A stretch of 64,000 nt of DNA from Umezawaea endophytica (GCF_025061645.1 NZ_JANYMP010000006.1:124001-188000); one strand, 5' to 3'; shown: positions 15,395-22,996, counted from the stretch's first letter. The notes: generated by a model not told the origin, from the sequence alone. Numbers and translations: made by a program.

Positions 15395-17553
15395 ACCCCG
15401 AAGCGAGCAACCAGGGCCACGACGCGTTGCCCGTGCGCGCGGACCGGCAGGACCTTGTGGAGGGCTCGCCCGTGCTTGACGGTGAGCTGGTCGACTACGG
15501 GCCGAACAAGCGCCGTGCGACACGAGCCGAACGGTTCACGAGTTGGTGGCAGCGTTCACCACGCGTGCCCGCTGTGCTGAAGAGTCGCCGCCTGGCGGTG
15601 CAGGCGGCCAAGGATCTCGTGGTGCGGTTGTTGCGCTCACCGTTCCGGATCGCCGGTGCCGTGGTTCGTGGTGTCGCGGTCGCGGCACGGTGGTGGCGGT
15701 CGTGGGTACGGGTGAGCGACTACCGGGAGGCTGCGGAGCAGTCCGAGAAGTTGGCGGACAAGTTCACCGACATTCGCGCACTGACGTTGTTCCGGTGGAA
15801 GGTCACCGGTGGCGTGCTGGTGGTCGGTGCCGTAGCGGTCGCGGTGCTCGATCTCCTCTACGGCTCCCGATCGCTGTGGATCACGGGCGCGCTCGTCTCC
15901 GTGGGCCTGGCGGTGCTCGGCAGGCGCAAGGACGGCAGCCCTGGGCGCAAGCCGGTGCTCGCCGGTCCGCGCACGCTGACGTGGACGATGGATCCGCAAG
16001 TTCTGGTGGACGCGTTCCGCGACGCGAAGTTGATCGGCAAGGACGAGAGTCTTCGGCTGGTCGAACGTGCACTGCGCGTCGGTGACGGGCGGGCCATCAC
16101 GGTGGATCTTCCCGCGACGCGCAAGGCAGCCGATGTGATCAAGAATCGGGAAGCGCTCGCGTCGGCGCTCGCCGTGGACGAGGTGCAGTTGATCGTTGAG
16201 CGGGTGCGCGGCAACGGTGGGCACGCCGGGCGGGTGTCGATGTGGGTCGCGGACTCGGACCCCTACGCGTCGCCTCCAGTGCGGACTCCCCTGCTCGGTG
16301 TGCAACGGTGGGACGCGTGGCGGCCAGTGCCGTTCGGGCGGGACGCACGTGATCGACGGATCGACTTGCCGTTGGTGTGGACGTCGTTGCTCGTGGGTGC
16401 GATTCCCAGGCAGGGCAAGACATTCGCGGCACGGCTGGCAGCCGCGGGGCTCATCCTGGACCCGCATACTCGGCTCTACGTCGCTGACTTCAAGTCCGGA
16501 AAGGACTGGTACGCGGCGGCTCAGGTTGCGCATCGGTTCATGTCCGGCGACGAGTCCGAACACGTGCTCACGCTCGTGGATTGGCTCGTGGAACTGGTCA
16601 GCGAGGTGCAGGGTCGGTATCGGCGGATGCAGGATCTCGACGACCTGGTGTGCCCGGAATCGAAGATCACGCCGGACATGTCCCGTGACCCGGTGTTGGA
16701 CATGCCGATAACGGCGATCTTCATCGATGAGGTGCAGGTGCCGTTGGAGAACCGCTCTCCCGTCGAGGTGGAGGGGAAGAAGCTGACCGCAGGCGGGTAC
16801 GTCGGGGAGTTGCTGACGTGGCTTGCCCGCAAGGGGCCGGCGGCTGGAATTCTGCTCGTGCTCGCCACTCAGCGGCCTGACAGCAAGACGATTCCGTCGA
16901 ACCTGCGGGCGGTGCTCGGCTCGCGGTTCGCGTTGCGGGTGATGGACTGGCGGGACAGCAACATCGTCCTTGGCGAGCAGATGAACACACGTGGGTACGA
17001 CAGCAGTCGACTGCTCGCCTCCCACAAAGGGGTGGGCATCCTGCGGCCAGACGGGGAGACCGATGTGGGAGCGGACGTGCTCGCGATGACGGTCCGGACC
17101 TTCTACATGCCCAACGAAGATTGGCGGACCATCTGCCAGCAGGGGCGGGCGCTGCGGGAGGCGGAACGCACCTTGACCGGACACGCTGCGGGAGAGGACT
17201 CAAGGCCGGTACTCGATCATGCGGCTGTCGCCAAAGCGATCGGCGGCGGATCGGCGGCTGAAGTCGAGTCCGGTCCCGAAGCAGAGTTGCCCGAACCGTT
17301 GGCGTCCGTTGTGGACTATCTCGGTGACGAGTTGGCTTCCGGTGACAGGGATTTCGTGCCGACTGCTGAACTCGTCTCCGCTCTGGAGGTGGAGTCGACA
17401 GCCTTTGGCAGGCAGATGGGCGACCTGGGGTGCAAGCCCACGCGGGAGAGGGTCACCACGGAGGATGGGGTTCGCCAGGTTCGCGGGTACCTCATGGCGG
17501 ACATCGGCGCGGCTGTCGCCACCCACCGAGGGGCGGGGACCGATGACGAGTAG
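15391..17553 (+). CDS. traSA: FtsK/SpoIIIE-type conjugal DNA translocase (TraSA/TraB)
   Basis: 720 residues. Two membrane helices lie near 130-175 (VLVVGAVAVAVLDLLYG; ITGALVSVGLAVLG). The motor domain has Walker A GAIPRQGKT (about 333) and Walker B ITAIFIDEVQV, then the FtsK-like ATQRPDSKTIPSNLR motif. The C-terminal 70 residues form a winged helix (FVPTAELVSALEVESTAFGR) expected to read clt repeats. Such proteins move double-stranded DNA between hyphae as a hexameric pump, unlike relaxase-based conjugation. Directly downstream is a cluster of TGTGACGGGT repeats. Last gene of the xis-whiB-spd-tra operon. Confidence 0.92.
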   Translation: MNPEASNQGHDALPVRADRQDLVEGSPVLDGELVDYGPNKRRATRAERFTSWWQRSPRVPAVLKSRRLAVQAAKDLVVRLLRSPFRIAGAVVRGVAVAARWWRSWVRVSDYREAAEQSEKLADKFTDIRALTLFRWKVTGGVLVVGAVAVAVLDLLYGSRSLWITGALVSVGLAVLGRRKDGSPGRKPVLAGPRTLTWTMDPQVLVDAFRDAKLIGKDESLRLVERALRVGDGRAITVDLPATRKAADVIKNREALASALAVDEVQLIVERVRGNGGHAGRVSMWVADSDPYASPPVRTPLLGVQRWDAWRPVPFGRDARDRRIDLPLVWTSLLVGAIPRQGKTFAARLAAAGLILDPHTRLYVADFKSGKDWYAAAQVAHRFMSGDESEHVLTLVDWLVELVSEVQGRYRRMQDLDDLVCPESKITPDMSRDPVLDMPITAIFIDEVQVPLENRSPVEVEGKKLTAGGYVGELLTWLARKGPAAGILLVLATQRPDSKTIPSNLRAVLGSRFALRVMDWRDSNIVLGEQMNTRGYDSSRLLASHKGVGILRPDGETDVGADVLAMTVRTFYMPNEDWRTICQQGRALREAERTLTGHAAGEDSRPVLDHAAVAKAIGGGSAAEVESGPEAELPEPLASVVDYLGDELASGDRDFVPTAELVSALEVESTAFGRQMGDLGCKPTRERVTTEDGVRQVRGYLMADIGAAVATHRGAGTDDE

Positions 17554-17745
17554 CCCGTCACAACCGGGGCTGGCGACCTGTCACGCCGTCACACGGCCTG
17601 TGACGGGTACCGAGCATGGTCTTACCTGCGCTTATGGGTCGTTGTGACGGGTCCTGCCTGTGACGGGTCACCCGTCACAGGCACCGAAAACAGCCGTGTG
17701 CCGCGCCATCTCCGAACGATGGCGCGGCACACGGCAACCCGTCAC
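17554..17745. repeat. TGTGACGGGT iteron cluster, candidate clt transfer locus
   Basis: The decamer TGTGACGGGT or its reverse complement ACCCGTCACA occurs, with small variations, at 17554-17562, 17585-17593, 17599-17608, 17643-17652, 17659-17668, 17670-17679 and 17736-17745. The central pair makes a near-perfect palindrome (12-bp arms, 1-bp centre, 17657-17681). It starts inside the last codons of traSA. Streptomyces TraB proteins recognise short repeats in a clt locus next to traB through their C-terminal winged helix, so this is the best candidate for the transfer origin. Confidence 0.6.
17694..17734. terminator. 17-bp perfect hairpin between convergent genes
   Basis: Inverted repeat from 17694-17710 to 17718-17734 with loop TCCGAAC, no mismatch. 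It lies between the traSA stop and the convergent DUF5753 gene and can terminate both. It is embedded in the iteron cluster, so a role in DNA processing is also possible. Confidence 0.6.
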
Positions 17746-17751
17746 GTCAGC

Positions 17752-17795
17752 GGGGCCGGTACGGCGTGGGTGTCGGCACGCGCCGTACCGGCCCC
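17752..17795. terminator. 15-bp perfect hairpin between convergent genes
   Basis: GGGGCCGGTACGGCG (17752-17766) pairs with 17781-17795, loop of 14 nt. It lies 42 bp beyond the stop of the minus-strand DUF5753 gene and 200 bp beyond traSA, so it fits a bidirectional terminator. Confidence 0.6.
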
Positions 17796-17837
17796 TGGTG
17801 TGCCGGCCCCACGGAGGCGGAGGCGGGGGCCGGAGTC

Positions 17838-18731
17838 TCAGGAGGCTTGGAGGTCTTCGTTCGGGCGGCTGTGGTCGTTCGCCCACTCGGTGAGGACCTT
17901 GCGGGACTCCGTTGAATCGAGCGCGAGCGCTGAAAGCGCCACGTGTTTGGCCAGGTGGGATTTGATGGCCTGTTCGTCCTCCACGAACGCGGTGTTCACG
18001 TCGGATTGCCCGTACGCCAACGGTTTTAGCCCGTTGCGGAAGGTCAGCACCGTGGAGGCGTGGTGCAGGGCGGGATGGTTGCCCGCGCTCGTGGGGATCA
18101 CCCGGAAGGTGAGCTTCGAGTGTGTGCTCAGGTGCACCAGTCGTTCTGCTTGGCCGGACATGGTCGCCCGGTCGCCCACCCACAGGTGAAGCGCGGCCTC
18201 GTGGATGTAGAACGCGAACCCGTCAACGTGGTCGCCCGACAACACGCCTTGCCGGTCCATCCGACGTCGGACCGCAGGTTCCACCGTGACCGGGGGATGC
18301 GTGGCTGAGAACAGGAGTGCGCGGGCGTAGTCCTCGCTCTGGAGCAAGGCCGGGATCCCCAACGGCTCGTAACAGGTCAGCGACGTCGCTAACCGCTCGT
18401 GCAGGTTCAGGCTCAGGAGCACGTCGGCGGGCTCGTCGGAGTGCGATCGAAGGAAGTGCCCGGTGTGGTGCTCGCGCATCAACCGCATGATGCGGTCTCG
18501 GGTTGGCTTGTCGGTTCCGCACTTCCCGAGCAGGACGCCGATTTCCCACTCGCTCGTGCCGCGCCACCCCTTCTCCAACTTGGAGAGCTTCGCTGTGGAC
18601 CAGTCCAGTTCAGCGGTGACTCGGGTTCCACGAAGTCCGGCGCGTCGGCGGGCGGCCTTGAGTTCGGCTCCGAGTTCGCGGCTCTGAGCCGTGGTCGTGC
18701 GTTGCTGCTTGGTCTCGTTGTCGGGCGTCAC
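17838..18731 (-). CDS. XRE-family regulator with DUF5753 domain
   Basis: 297 residues from the GTG at 18731, which overlaps the stop of the upstream gene as GTGA; the open frame continues further upstream but only as antisense-like Arg-rich sequence. HTH at about 15-65 (LGAELKAARRRAGLRGTRVT, LDWSTAKLSKLEKGWRG). DUF5753 follows (LTCYEPLGIPALLQSEDYAR, then YIHEAALHLWVGDRATMSGQ). This domain combination is typical of actinomycete BldD-like or Wbl-linked regulators, normally paired with a DUF397 protein; here the partner is a different 74-residue protein. Confidence 0.88.
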   Translation of the reverse strand: MTPDNETKQQRTTTAQSRELGAELKAARRRAGLRGTRVTAELDWSTAKLSKLEKGWRGTSEWEIGVLLGKCGTDKPTRDRIMRLMREHHTGHFLRSHSDEPADVLLSLNLHERLATSLTCYEPLGIPALLQSEDYARALLFSATHPPVTVEPAVRRRMDRQGVLSGDHVDGFAFYIHEAALHLWVGDRATMSGQAERLVHLSTHSKLTFRVIPTSAGNHPALHHASTVLTFRNGLKPLAYGQSDVNTAFVEDEQAIKSHLAKHVALSALALDSTESRKVLTEWANDHSRPNEDLQAS

Positions 18732-18952
18732 GGTTGCTGGCCTCCCTCTACGGTCCGCCGGCGGTCGCGAGCGCGTTCCTGCAAGGTCTCGCCGAGTTGC
18801 ACCATCTGTGCGCCTAGCGCCTCCTCGCGGTCCGGGTCGAACGCGGACTGCGAGATGTTGTTGTTCGCATCCATCAGTCCGAAGATGTAGTGCGCGGTCT
18901 CGGTGTTGACTGCGGACACGGACACCAGGAACACACGCAGGTCCCGCATCAC
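18728..18952 (-). CDS. Small unrecognised partner of the DUF5753 regulator
   Basis: 74 residues from GTG 18952 or ATG 18949, after GAGGTG. It begins with a hydrophobic strand (MRDLRVFLVSVSAVNTETAH), then NNNISQSAFDPDREEALGAQ and a helical C-terminus. It replaces the DUF397 protein usually found with DUF5753 regulators and is translationally coupled to the regulator (4-bp overlap), so it may be an antagonist or co-factor. Family unknown. Confidence 0.65.
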   Translation of the reverse strand: MMRDLRVFLVSVSAVNTETAHYIFGLMDANNNISQSAFDPDREEALGAQMVQLGETLQERARDRRRTVEGGQQP

Positions 18953-19006
18953 GAGGCGACACCTCGATAAGTCGACTTGTTGATCATTAGTTCATCCCGA
19001 GGGTGT

Positions 19007-19324
19007 TCACGTGCCCGTGCGAGCGAGCAGAACGGATCGATCCGTGCGCAGCCGATGCCGTCCGGGAGGTGCACTCGGTTCGGCGCGGTGCTGGCGGGGC
19101 AGCGGGACCGTGACGGGCTCTTCAGGCTCAGGAACCGCGCGGAGGTCATCGAGTACCTGCCGAAGCTCTTCGCGAGCCCACACGGCTTCGTAGGCGCTCT
19201 CCGCGCACTGCTGGGCGTACCGCCTGCCGATCACCACCATGTAGACCGGAGGCAGCACCAGCCAGATCAGGAACAGCACGATCCCTGGACCATCACCCAC
19301 GAAGTTGCTCAACACCGGTTCCAC
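19007..19324 (-). CDS. Single-helix membrane protein
   Basis: 105 residues from a GTG with GGAGGCGG directly upstream. One membrane helix (IVLFLIWLVLPPVYMVVIG) near the N-terminus, a helical segment (CAESAYEAVWAREELRQVLD) and a Pro/Arg-rich tail. Divergent from the TPR regulator at 19464 with shared operator boxes in between. Such small proteins are common AICE accessories of unknown function. Confidence 0.65.
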   Translation of the reverse strand: MEPVLSNFVGDGPGIVLFLIWLVLPPVYMVVIGRRYAQQCAESAYEAVWAREELRQVLDDLRAVPEPEEPVTVPLPRQHRAEPSAPPGRHRLRTDRSVLLARTGT

Positions 19325-19333
19325 CCGCCTCCG

Positions 19334-19440
19334 TTGACATCAGGTGCGCAGATGTCAGCCTTCATTGATGCCATTCGGGCGTAAATGACCTGGCAAAGAC
19401 CTGTCTTGCCCTCCACCGCCCTTACACTCATCAGCGCTGA
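19334..19440. promoter_or_regulatory. Operator boxes between divergent AICE genes
   Basis: TTGACATCAG near 19334, its inverse GATGTCAGCC near 19350, and the palindrome TCAGCGCTGA (19431-19440) followed by CATTGG. These share the words TGACATCAG and CATCAGCGCT with the xis operator region at 13493-13558. Probably bound by the element's XRE repressor. Confidence 0.5.
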
Positions 19441-19463
19441 CATTGGCGAACGGAGGCCAGCCG

Positions 19464-20624
19464 ATGAATTCGGAGCGCAAGCGCCCTAGGACGCTGCTCG
19501 GTGAGTTGGTGCGACAGCGTGGGCGGACCGCCGAGAAATTCAGCGAGGACGCGGAGGTGTTCGCGCGCGAGCACGGCATTGACGCGACGTTGAGCCCCCG
19601 CCACCTGCACAGGCTGATGTCCGGCGGACGTGACGACGGGCGGTCTCTGGGACCCGTCCGCGCGGGTACGCGAAAGCTGCTCGAAACGATGTTCAGCGTG
19701 CCGGTGGAGCAACTGCTCCGGCCGGTGCCACCCGCCCAAGCCGAGCGGTTCGATTCCTCGGATGACGCGCTGAGCCTCCGCGCCAGAATTGCGGCCGGGC
19801 GGACCGTGGACGCTCAGACGATCGATCTTCTGCGGCGGAAACTGGACATCACGCGGGTGATCGATCGGCGGTTGGGGGCGTCCGCTCTGCTGGGCGAACT
19901 TCGCGGGCAGGTCGAGCAGATGGAACAGGCACTCGGCAACGCGCTGAACCCGGTTGTGCGGTCCAGCCTCGCCGAAGTGCTCGTAGACGCCTCCACCCTC
20001 GCTGGCTGGCAGTCTCTCGACCAGGGAATGGTCGGCGAGGCGTGGGACCACTACAACCGGGCTCGTGCGGCTGCCAGGGAAGCGGACTCGCGGGAACTGG
20101 AGGCCTACGCGTGTGCCGGGCAGGCCGTCGTGCTGCTCGACGTCGGCGACTCGAAAGCGGCCATCGAACTCACCGACCACGCGCGGGCCCTCGCCAAAGG
20201 ACAGACGTCCGGGCTCCTCCGCTCGTGGCTGACCGCCGGGTACGGGGAGGCTTGTGCGGCCAATGGCGATCAACGGGAGTGCCTGAACGCTTTTGACGAC
20301 GCGGAGCGTTCGATGGCGTCACGGCCGGAGTCGCCGGAAACGCCGTACCTGGTCTTCGGACCTACGCATTTGGAGCGGTGGCGTGGGAACGCGCTGGCGC
20401 GACTCGGTGAGCCTGAGGCGATACCCGTCCTGTCGGACGTGCTGGACCAGTTGGACCCGACATTCACCAGGGCCGCGACCGCGTTGCGGGTCGATCTTGT
20501 TCAGGTGTTCACCGCGACCGGTGAAATGGCTGCGGCGGCCGAGCAGGCGCAGCACGCTCGACTGCTGGCCGCGCAGATTGGTTCAATCCGGCAGCGGAGG
20601 CGTCTCGACGCGTTGGTGATCTGA
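19464..20624 (+). CDS. HTH/TPR transcriptional regulator (paralogue B)
   Basis: 386 residues from the ATG at 19464, with GGAGG seven bases upstream; a TTG at 19443 is rejected. The N-terminal DNA-binding part (TLLGELVRQRGRTAEKFSED) is followed by a TPR-like region (TLAGWQSLDQGMVGEAWDHY; AVVLLDVGDSKAAIELTDHA) nearly superimposable on paralogue A at 11727-12902. The start is preceded by the TCAGCGCTGA palindrome, implying control by the element repressor or by itself. It ends 2 bp before the integrase stop, convergent to it. Confidence 0.75.
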   Translation: MNSERKRPRTLLGELVRQRGRTAEKFSEDAEVFAREHGIDATLSPRHLHRLMSGGRDDGRSLGPVRAGTRKLLETMFSVPVEQLLRPVPPAQAERFDSSDDALSLRARIAAGRTVDAQTIDLLRRKLDITRVIDRRLGASALLGELRGQVEQMEQALGNALNPVVRSSLAEVLVDASTLAGWQSLDQGMVGEAWDHYNRARAAAREADSRELEAYACAGQAVVLLDVGDSKAAIELTDHARALAKGQTSGLLRSWLTAGYGEACAANGDQRECLNAFDDAERSMASRPESPETPYLVFGPTHLERWRGNALARLGEPEAIPVLSDVLDQLDPTFTRAATALRVDLVQVFTATGEMAAAAEQAQHARLLAAQIGSIRQRRRLDALVI

Positions 20625-20626
20625 TC

Positions 20627-21924
20627 TCACTTCGGCCGTCGTTTCGGCATCCGGGACCCCAGGATTTCGGCGGCCTTCCGGTCTGTGGCCGCCACCCAAG
20701 CCGCGTAGACGCGCAATGTCGTCGCTCCACCGCCACCGTGTCCGAGGCGTCCGGCAACGGTTCGCAAGTCCACGCCGGCCGTCAGCAACTCGGTTGCCGA
20801 GTAGTGCCGCAGCGCGTGCAGGTGGGTATCGATGCCGAGCCGGTCCGCCATGTCCTTATAGCGCTGCGTAACGGCATTGGGCGAGTACGGCTCCTGGTGT
20901 GAGGGGGTTCGCGCCATGCTGAAGACGAACAGGTCCTCGGTGAACTCCTGCCCCAACAACCGCACGCGTTCGGCAACCCGGTCGCGCTGCTCCCGAAGGA
21001 TCACGACGGTTTCCGAGTCGAGCGCGATCCGGCGGTTCTGGTGGGTCTTGGTGTCCTTTCCCTGCCGTTCACCCAGCTCCGGCGAAGATCGATGACTTCG
21101 GCGTCCAAGTCCACCCGGTTGAAGCGCAGCCCGCACAACTCACCGCGCCGGATTCCGGTGGTCATAACCAGCCAGACCAGAGCGCCCCAGTCCTCGTCCA
21201 TGTCGAACGCCTTGTCGACCAGACGCGCCGCTTCCGCCGAAGTCGGCGGGTCCGGCTGCGGCGGTTTCTGTTTTGGACGGCGGACGATCTGCGTGGGGCT
21301 GGAAGAGATCCAGTCCCAACGGACGGCGGCGTTGAGCGTGCCGCTCAAAATCGAGTGGATCTGACGCACCGTGGACGCGGCCATGCCCTTGCACGCGTGC
21401 GGCCTGCACTTCTCCTTGACGCAGTCGTGCGCGTCCTTGGTCGTGTGCTTCTCGAAGTAGGGCTTGCCGTCGCAGCGGGCACGGCAGCGGCGCAGTTCGG
21501 TATAGAAGCTCTCGATCGTCCGGGCGGACAACTTGTTGACCGCGACCCTGCCCAGAACCGGTTTTATCGTCCGTTCGATGTAACCGACGTAAGTCTTCCG
21601 GGTGCTGTCGTCTACTTCGCTAGTCCGTAGCCACTCGTTGATCGCGTAGCTCAGCGAGACGGAGGATTCGGCCGACCGCTGCTTGTTGACCTGTGTGCGG
21701 AACTCGGCGAGCTTGTCGTCGGCTTTCTTGCGGGCCGCGTCGTCCAAGCCCTTGACCGTGGCGTTGAGGTAGACATCTTTGCCCGTGACCGGGTCTCGCC
21801 CGGCGAAGTACCGGACCTGAAGGTTGTTCCCGCGCTCCCGGATACTGCCCTTCGGACAGCGCGCAGCAGCGTCTCTGTCCACGACCCAAGTGTACTCAAG
21901 GACACCGTCATGGACAGAGATCAA
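20627..21924 (-). pseudogene. int: Tyrosine integrase split by a frameshift near 21055
   Basis: Two overlapping frames together make one integrase. The upstream frame (to about 21055) holds the SAM-like arm and core domains (SLSYAINEWLRTSEVDDSTR), a Cys-rich insert (RCRARCDGKPYF ... CVKEKCRPHACKG) and catalytic Arg (TGIRRGELCGLRF). The second frame supplies HLHALRHYSATELL, GHGGGGATTLRVY with the nucleophilic Tyr, and the C-terminus MPKRRPK. The join is around VNGR/QGKDTK and needs a shift of one base. All catalytic residues survive, so either the mutation is recent, the sequence has an error at GGGAAAGG, or a frameshift is used. Start uncertain (TTG at 21924 or a downstream GTG). It lies next to attR as usual. 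Confidence 0.8.
21908..21917 (+). repeat. Third copy of TCATGGACAG, candidate arm site
   Basis: Identical to the two copies at 8095-8116 and located 50 bp inside attR, upstream of the integrase gene. Likely an integrase arm-type site, possibly also used for autoregulation. Confidence 0.45.
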
Positions 21925-21964
21925 CTTCTCTGCTGATCATTCAGTTGTCGCCGCTGGTGAGCGG

Positions 21965-22041
21965 TGGTGCCCCCGGTCAGAGTCGAACTGACACTGGACG
22001 GATTTTGAGTCCGCTGCCTCTGCCGGTTGGGCTACGGGGGC
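21965..22041 (-). tRNA. tRNA with anticodon CAA (nominally Leu), short variable arm, CCA encoded
   Basis: Acceptor GCCCCCG pairs with CGGGGGC; discriminator A; CCA encoded at 21965-21967. D-arm GCC/GGC, anticodon arm GCGGA/TCCGT around loop CTCAAAA (anticodon CAA), five-base variable loop CCAGT, T-arm GTCAG/CTGAC around TTCGACT. The cloverleaf is complete. The CAA anticodon means Leu, but bacterial Leu tRNAs normally have a long variable arm, so this class I shape is unusual. Its 3' part is the AICE attachment site. Confidence 0.88.
21967..22011 (-). repeat. attR: 45-bp repeat within the tRNA gene
   Basis: Identical to 7959-8003. It restores the 3' half of the tRNA after integration, so the gene stays intact at this end. 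Confidence 0.92.
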
Positions 22042-22091
22042 CGGCAGGGGGCAACTGTACTGGATCAGGTCGTGCTCGCGGGAAAGGGGCC

Positions 22092-22376
22092 CTAGGAGCG
22101 GACGAGGCGGCCGATGGCCTCGCTCGCTTCGCGGATCTTCTCCTCGGCGACTTCGCCGCCTTCCGCGGCGGCCTGGGCGACGCAGTGCTTCAGGTGTTCG
22201 TCGAGCAGGCCGAGTGAGACGGCCTGGAGGGCCTTGGTGGCCGCCGAGATCTGGGTGAGGACGTCGATGCAGTAGTCGTCGTTGTCGACCATGCGCTGGA
22301 GTCCTCGCACCTGGCCTTCGATGCGTCGGAGCCGCTTGAGGTAGGCGTCCTTGTTCGAGGTGTACCCGTGCATCAC
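22092..22376 (-). CDS. csoR: CsoR-type copper-sensing repressor
   Basis: 94 residues from GTG 22376 (GGAAGG six bases upstream) or ATG 22373. It has the CsoR/RcnR fold: RLRRIEGQVRGLQRMVDNDD, then Cys in DDYCIDVL and His-x3-Cys in DEHLKHCVAQA, the C-H-C ligands for Cu(I). Apo-CsoR represses its own promoter and copper export genes; Cu(I) releases it. A fitting operator lies immediately upstream. No copper ATPase or CopZ is adjacent, so it may act elsewhere. Confidence 0.9.
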   Translation of the reverse strand: MMHGYTSNKDAYLKRLRRIEGQVRGLQRMVDNDDYCIDVLTQISAATKALQAVSLGLLDEHLKHCVAQAAAEGGEVAEEKIREASEAIGRLVRS

Positions 22377-22389
22377 TCCCGGCCTTCCC

Positions 22390-22404
22390 TACCCTGGGTG
22401 GGTA
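22390..22404. promoter_or_regulatory. CsoR operator
   Basis: TACCCTGGGTGGGTA: inverted TACCC/GGGTA half-sites with a G/C-rich centre, like known CsoR operators, 14 bp upstream of csoR. Suggests autoregulation. Confidence 0.65.
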
Positions 22405-22641
22405 TCGCCTCCAGGATAGGCGCCCCCACCGCCCTCGCGTGCACCGATTGTGACGGTAACGGTCGCGCCTTGACGTGCATTTAAACGTCAGGCACCAAAA
22501 TGACCCGACCGGGGGGATCGGTCACATTTTCCCTCTCAAAGGTTAGCCGATATTCAACTTGTGCACTATGGTGACCCCGAAGCGTGTGGCGAAGTTACAG
22601 TCGACGGCAGCACGCGCTATGCGAGCACATACGGAGGAACA

Positions 22642-22983
22642 GTGGCACAGCAGACCGTCGTCCAACTCATCGACGACCTCGACGGCGGCGAAGCCGACGA
22701 GACCGTAACCTTCGCGCTGGACGGTGTGGAGTACTCCATCGACCTGTCGAAGGAGAATGCGGACAAGTTGCGCGAGTCGCTCGGCGACTTCGTCGCCAAG
22801 GCGCGTCGCGCGGGTGGCCGCAAGCAGCGCAAGGGCACTGGCAAGAGCACCGTCAAGGCTGGTGACAAGGCTCAGGCGCAGGCGATTCGCGACTGGGCGC
22901 GTGCTCAGGGGCACCAGATCTCGGACCGTGGCCGCATTCCGCAGGGCCTGGTCGTGCAGTTCCAGGAAGCACACGCTTCCTGA
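22642..22983 (+). CDS. lsr2: Lsr2 nucleoid-associated protein
   Basis: 113 residues from GTG 22642 with GGAGG five bases upstream; the frame extends upstream without a better start. N-terminal oligomerisation domain (TVVQLIDDLDGGEADETVTF), basic linker (GGRKQRKGTGKSTVK) and C-terminal AT-hook-like RGR motif (ISDRGRIPQGLVVQF). Lsr2 is the actinobacterial xenogeneic silencer and binds AT-rich DNA; the AT-rich cassette in the neighbouring AICE would be a natural target. The long leader (22405-22641) suggests its own promoter. Confidence 0.96.
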   Translation: MAQQTVVQLIDDLDGGEADETVTFALDGVEYSIDLSKENADKLRESLGDFVAKARRAGGRKQRKGTGKSTVKAGDKAQAQAIRDWARAQGHQISDRGRIPQGLVVQFQEAHAS

Positions 22984-22996
22984 CGTCGTCGTTTCG

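Larger units (their letters stand above)
7959..22011. mobile_element. Integrated AICE of about 14 kb in a tRNA gene
   Basis: Delimited by a perfect 45-bp direct repeat (7959-8003 and 21967-22011), the right copy being the 3' part of a tRNA gene on the minus strand. Cargo fits an actinomycete integrative and conjugative element: tyrosine integrase next to the tRNA, an Xis-like HTH protein, Spd-like membrane proteins, an FtsK-type TraSA pump, a Pif-like Nudix protein and several XRE/TPR regulators. No RepSA, RepAM or primase-polymerase is recognisable, and the integrase is frameshifted, so the copy may be stuck. An AT-rich two-gene cargo sits at its left end. Confidence 0.9.

Noticed and set aside
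17554-17745. Iteron cluster as a CRISPR array
   Set aside because: Repeats are about 10 bp, irregularly spaced and in both orientations; no cas genes.
21040-21070. Programmed -1 frameshift in the integrase
   Set aside because: GGGAAAG is present but in the wrong phase for a standard X-XXY-YYZ slip, so mutation or sequence error is preferred.
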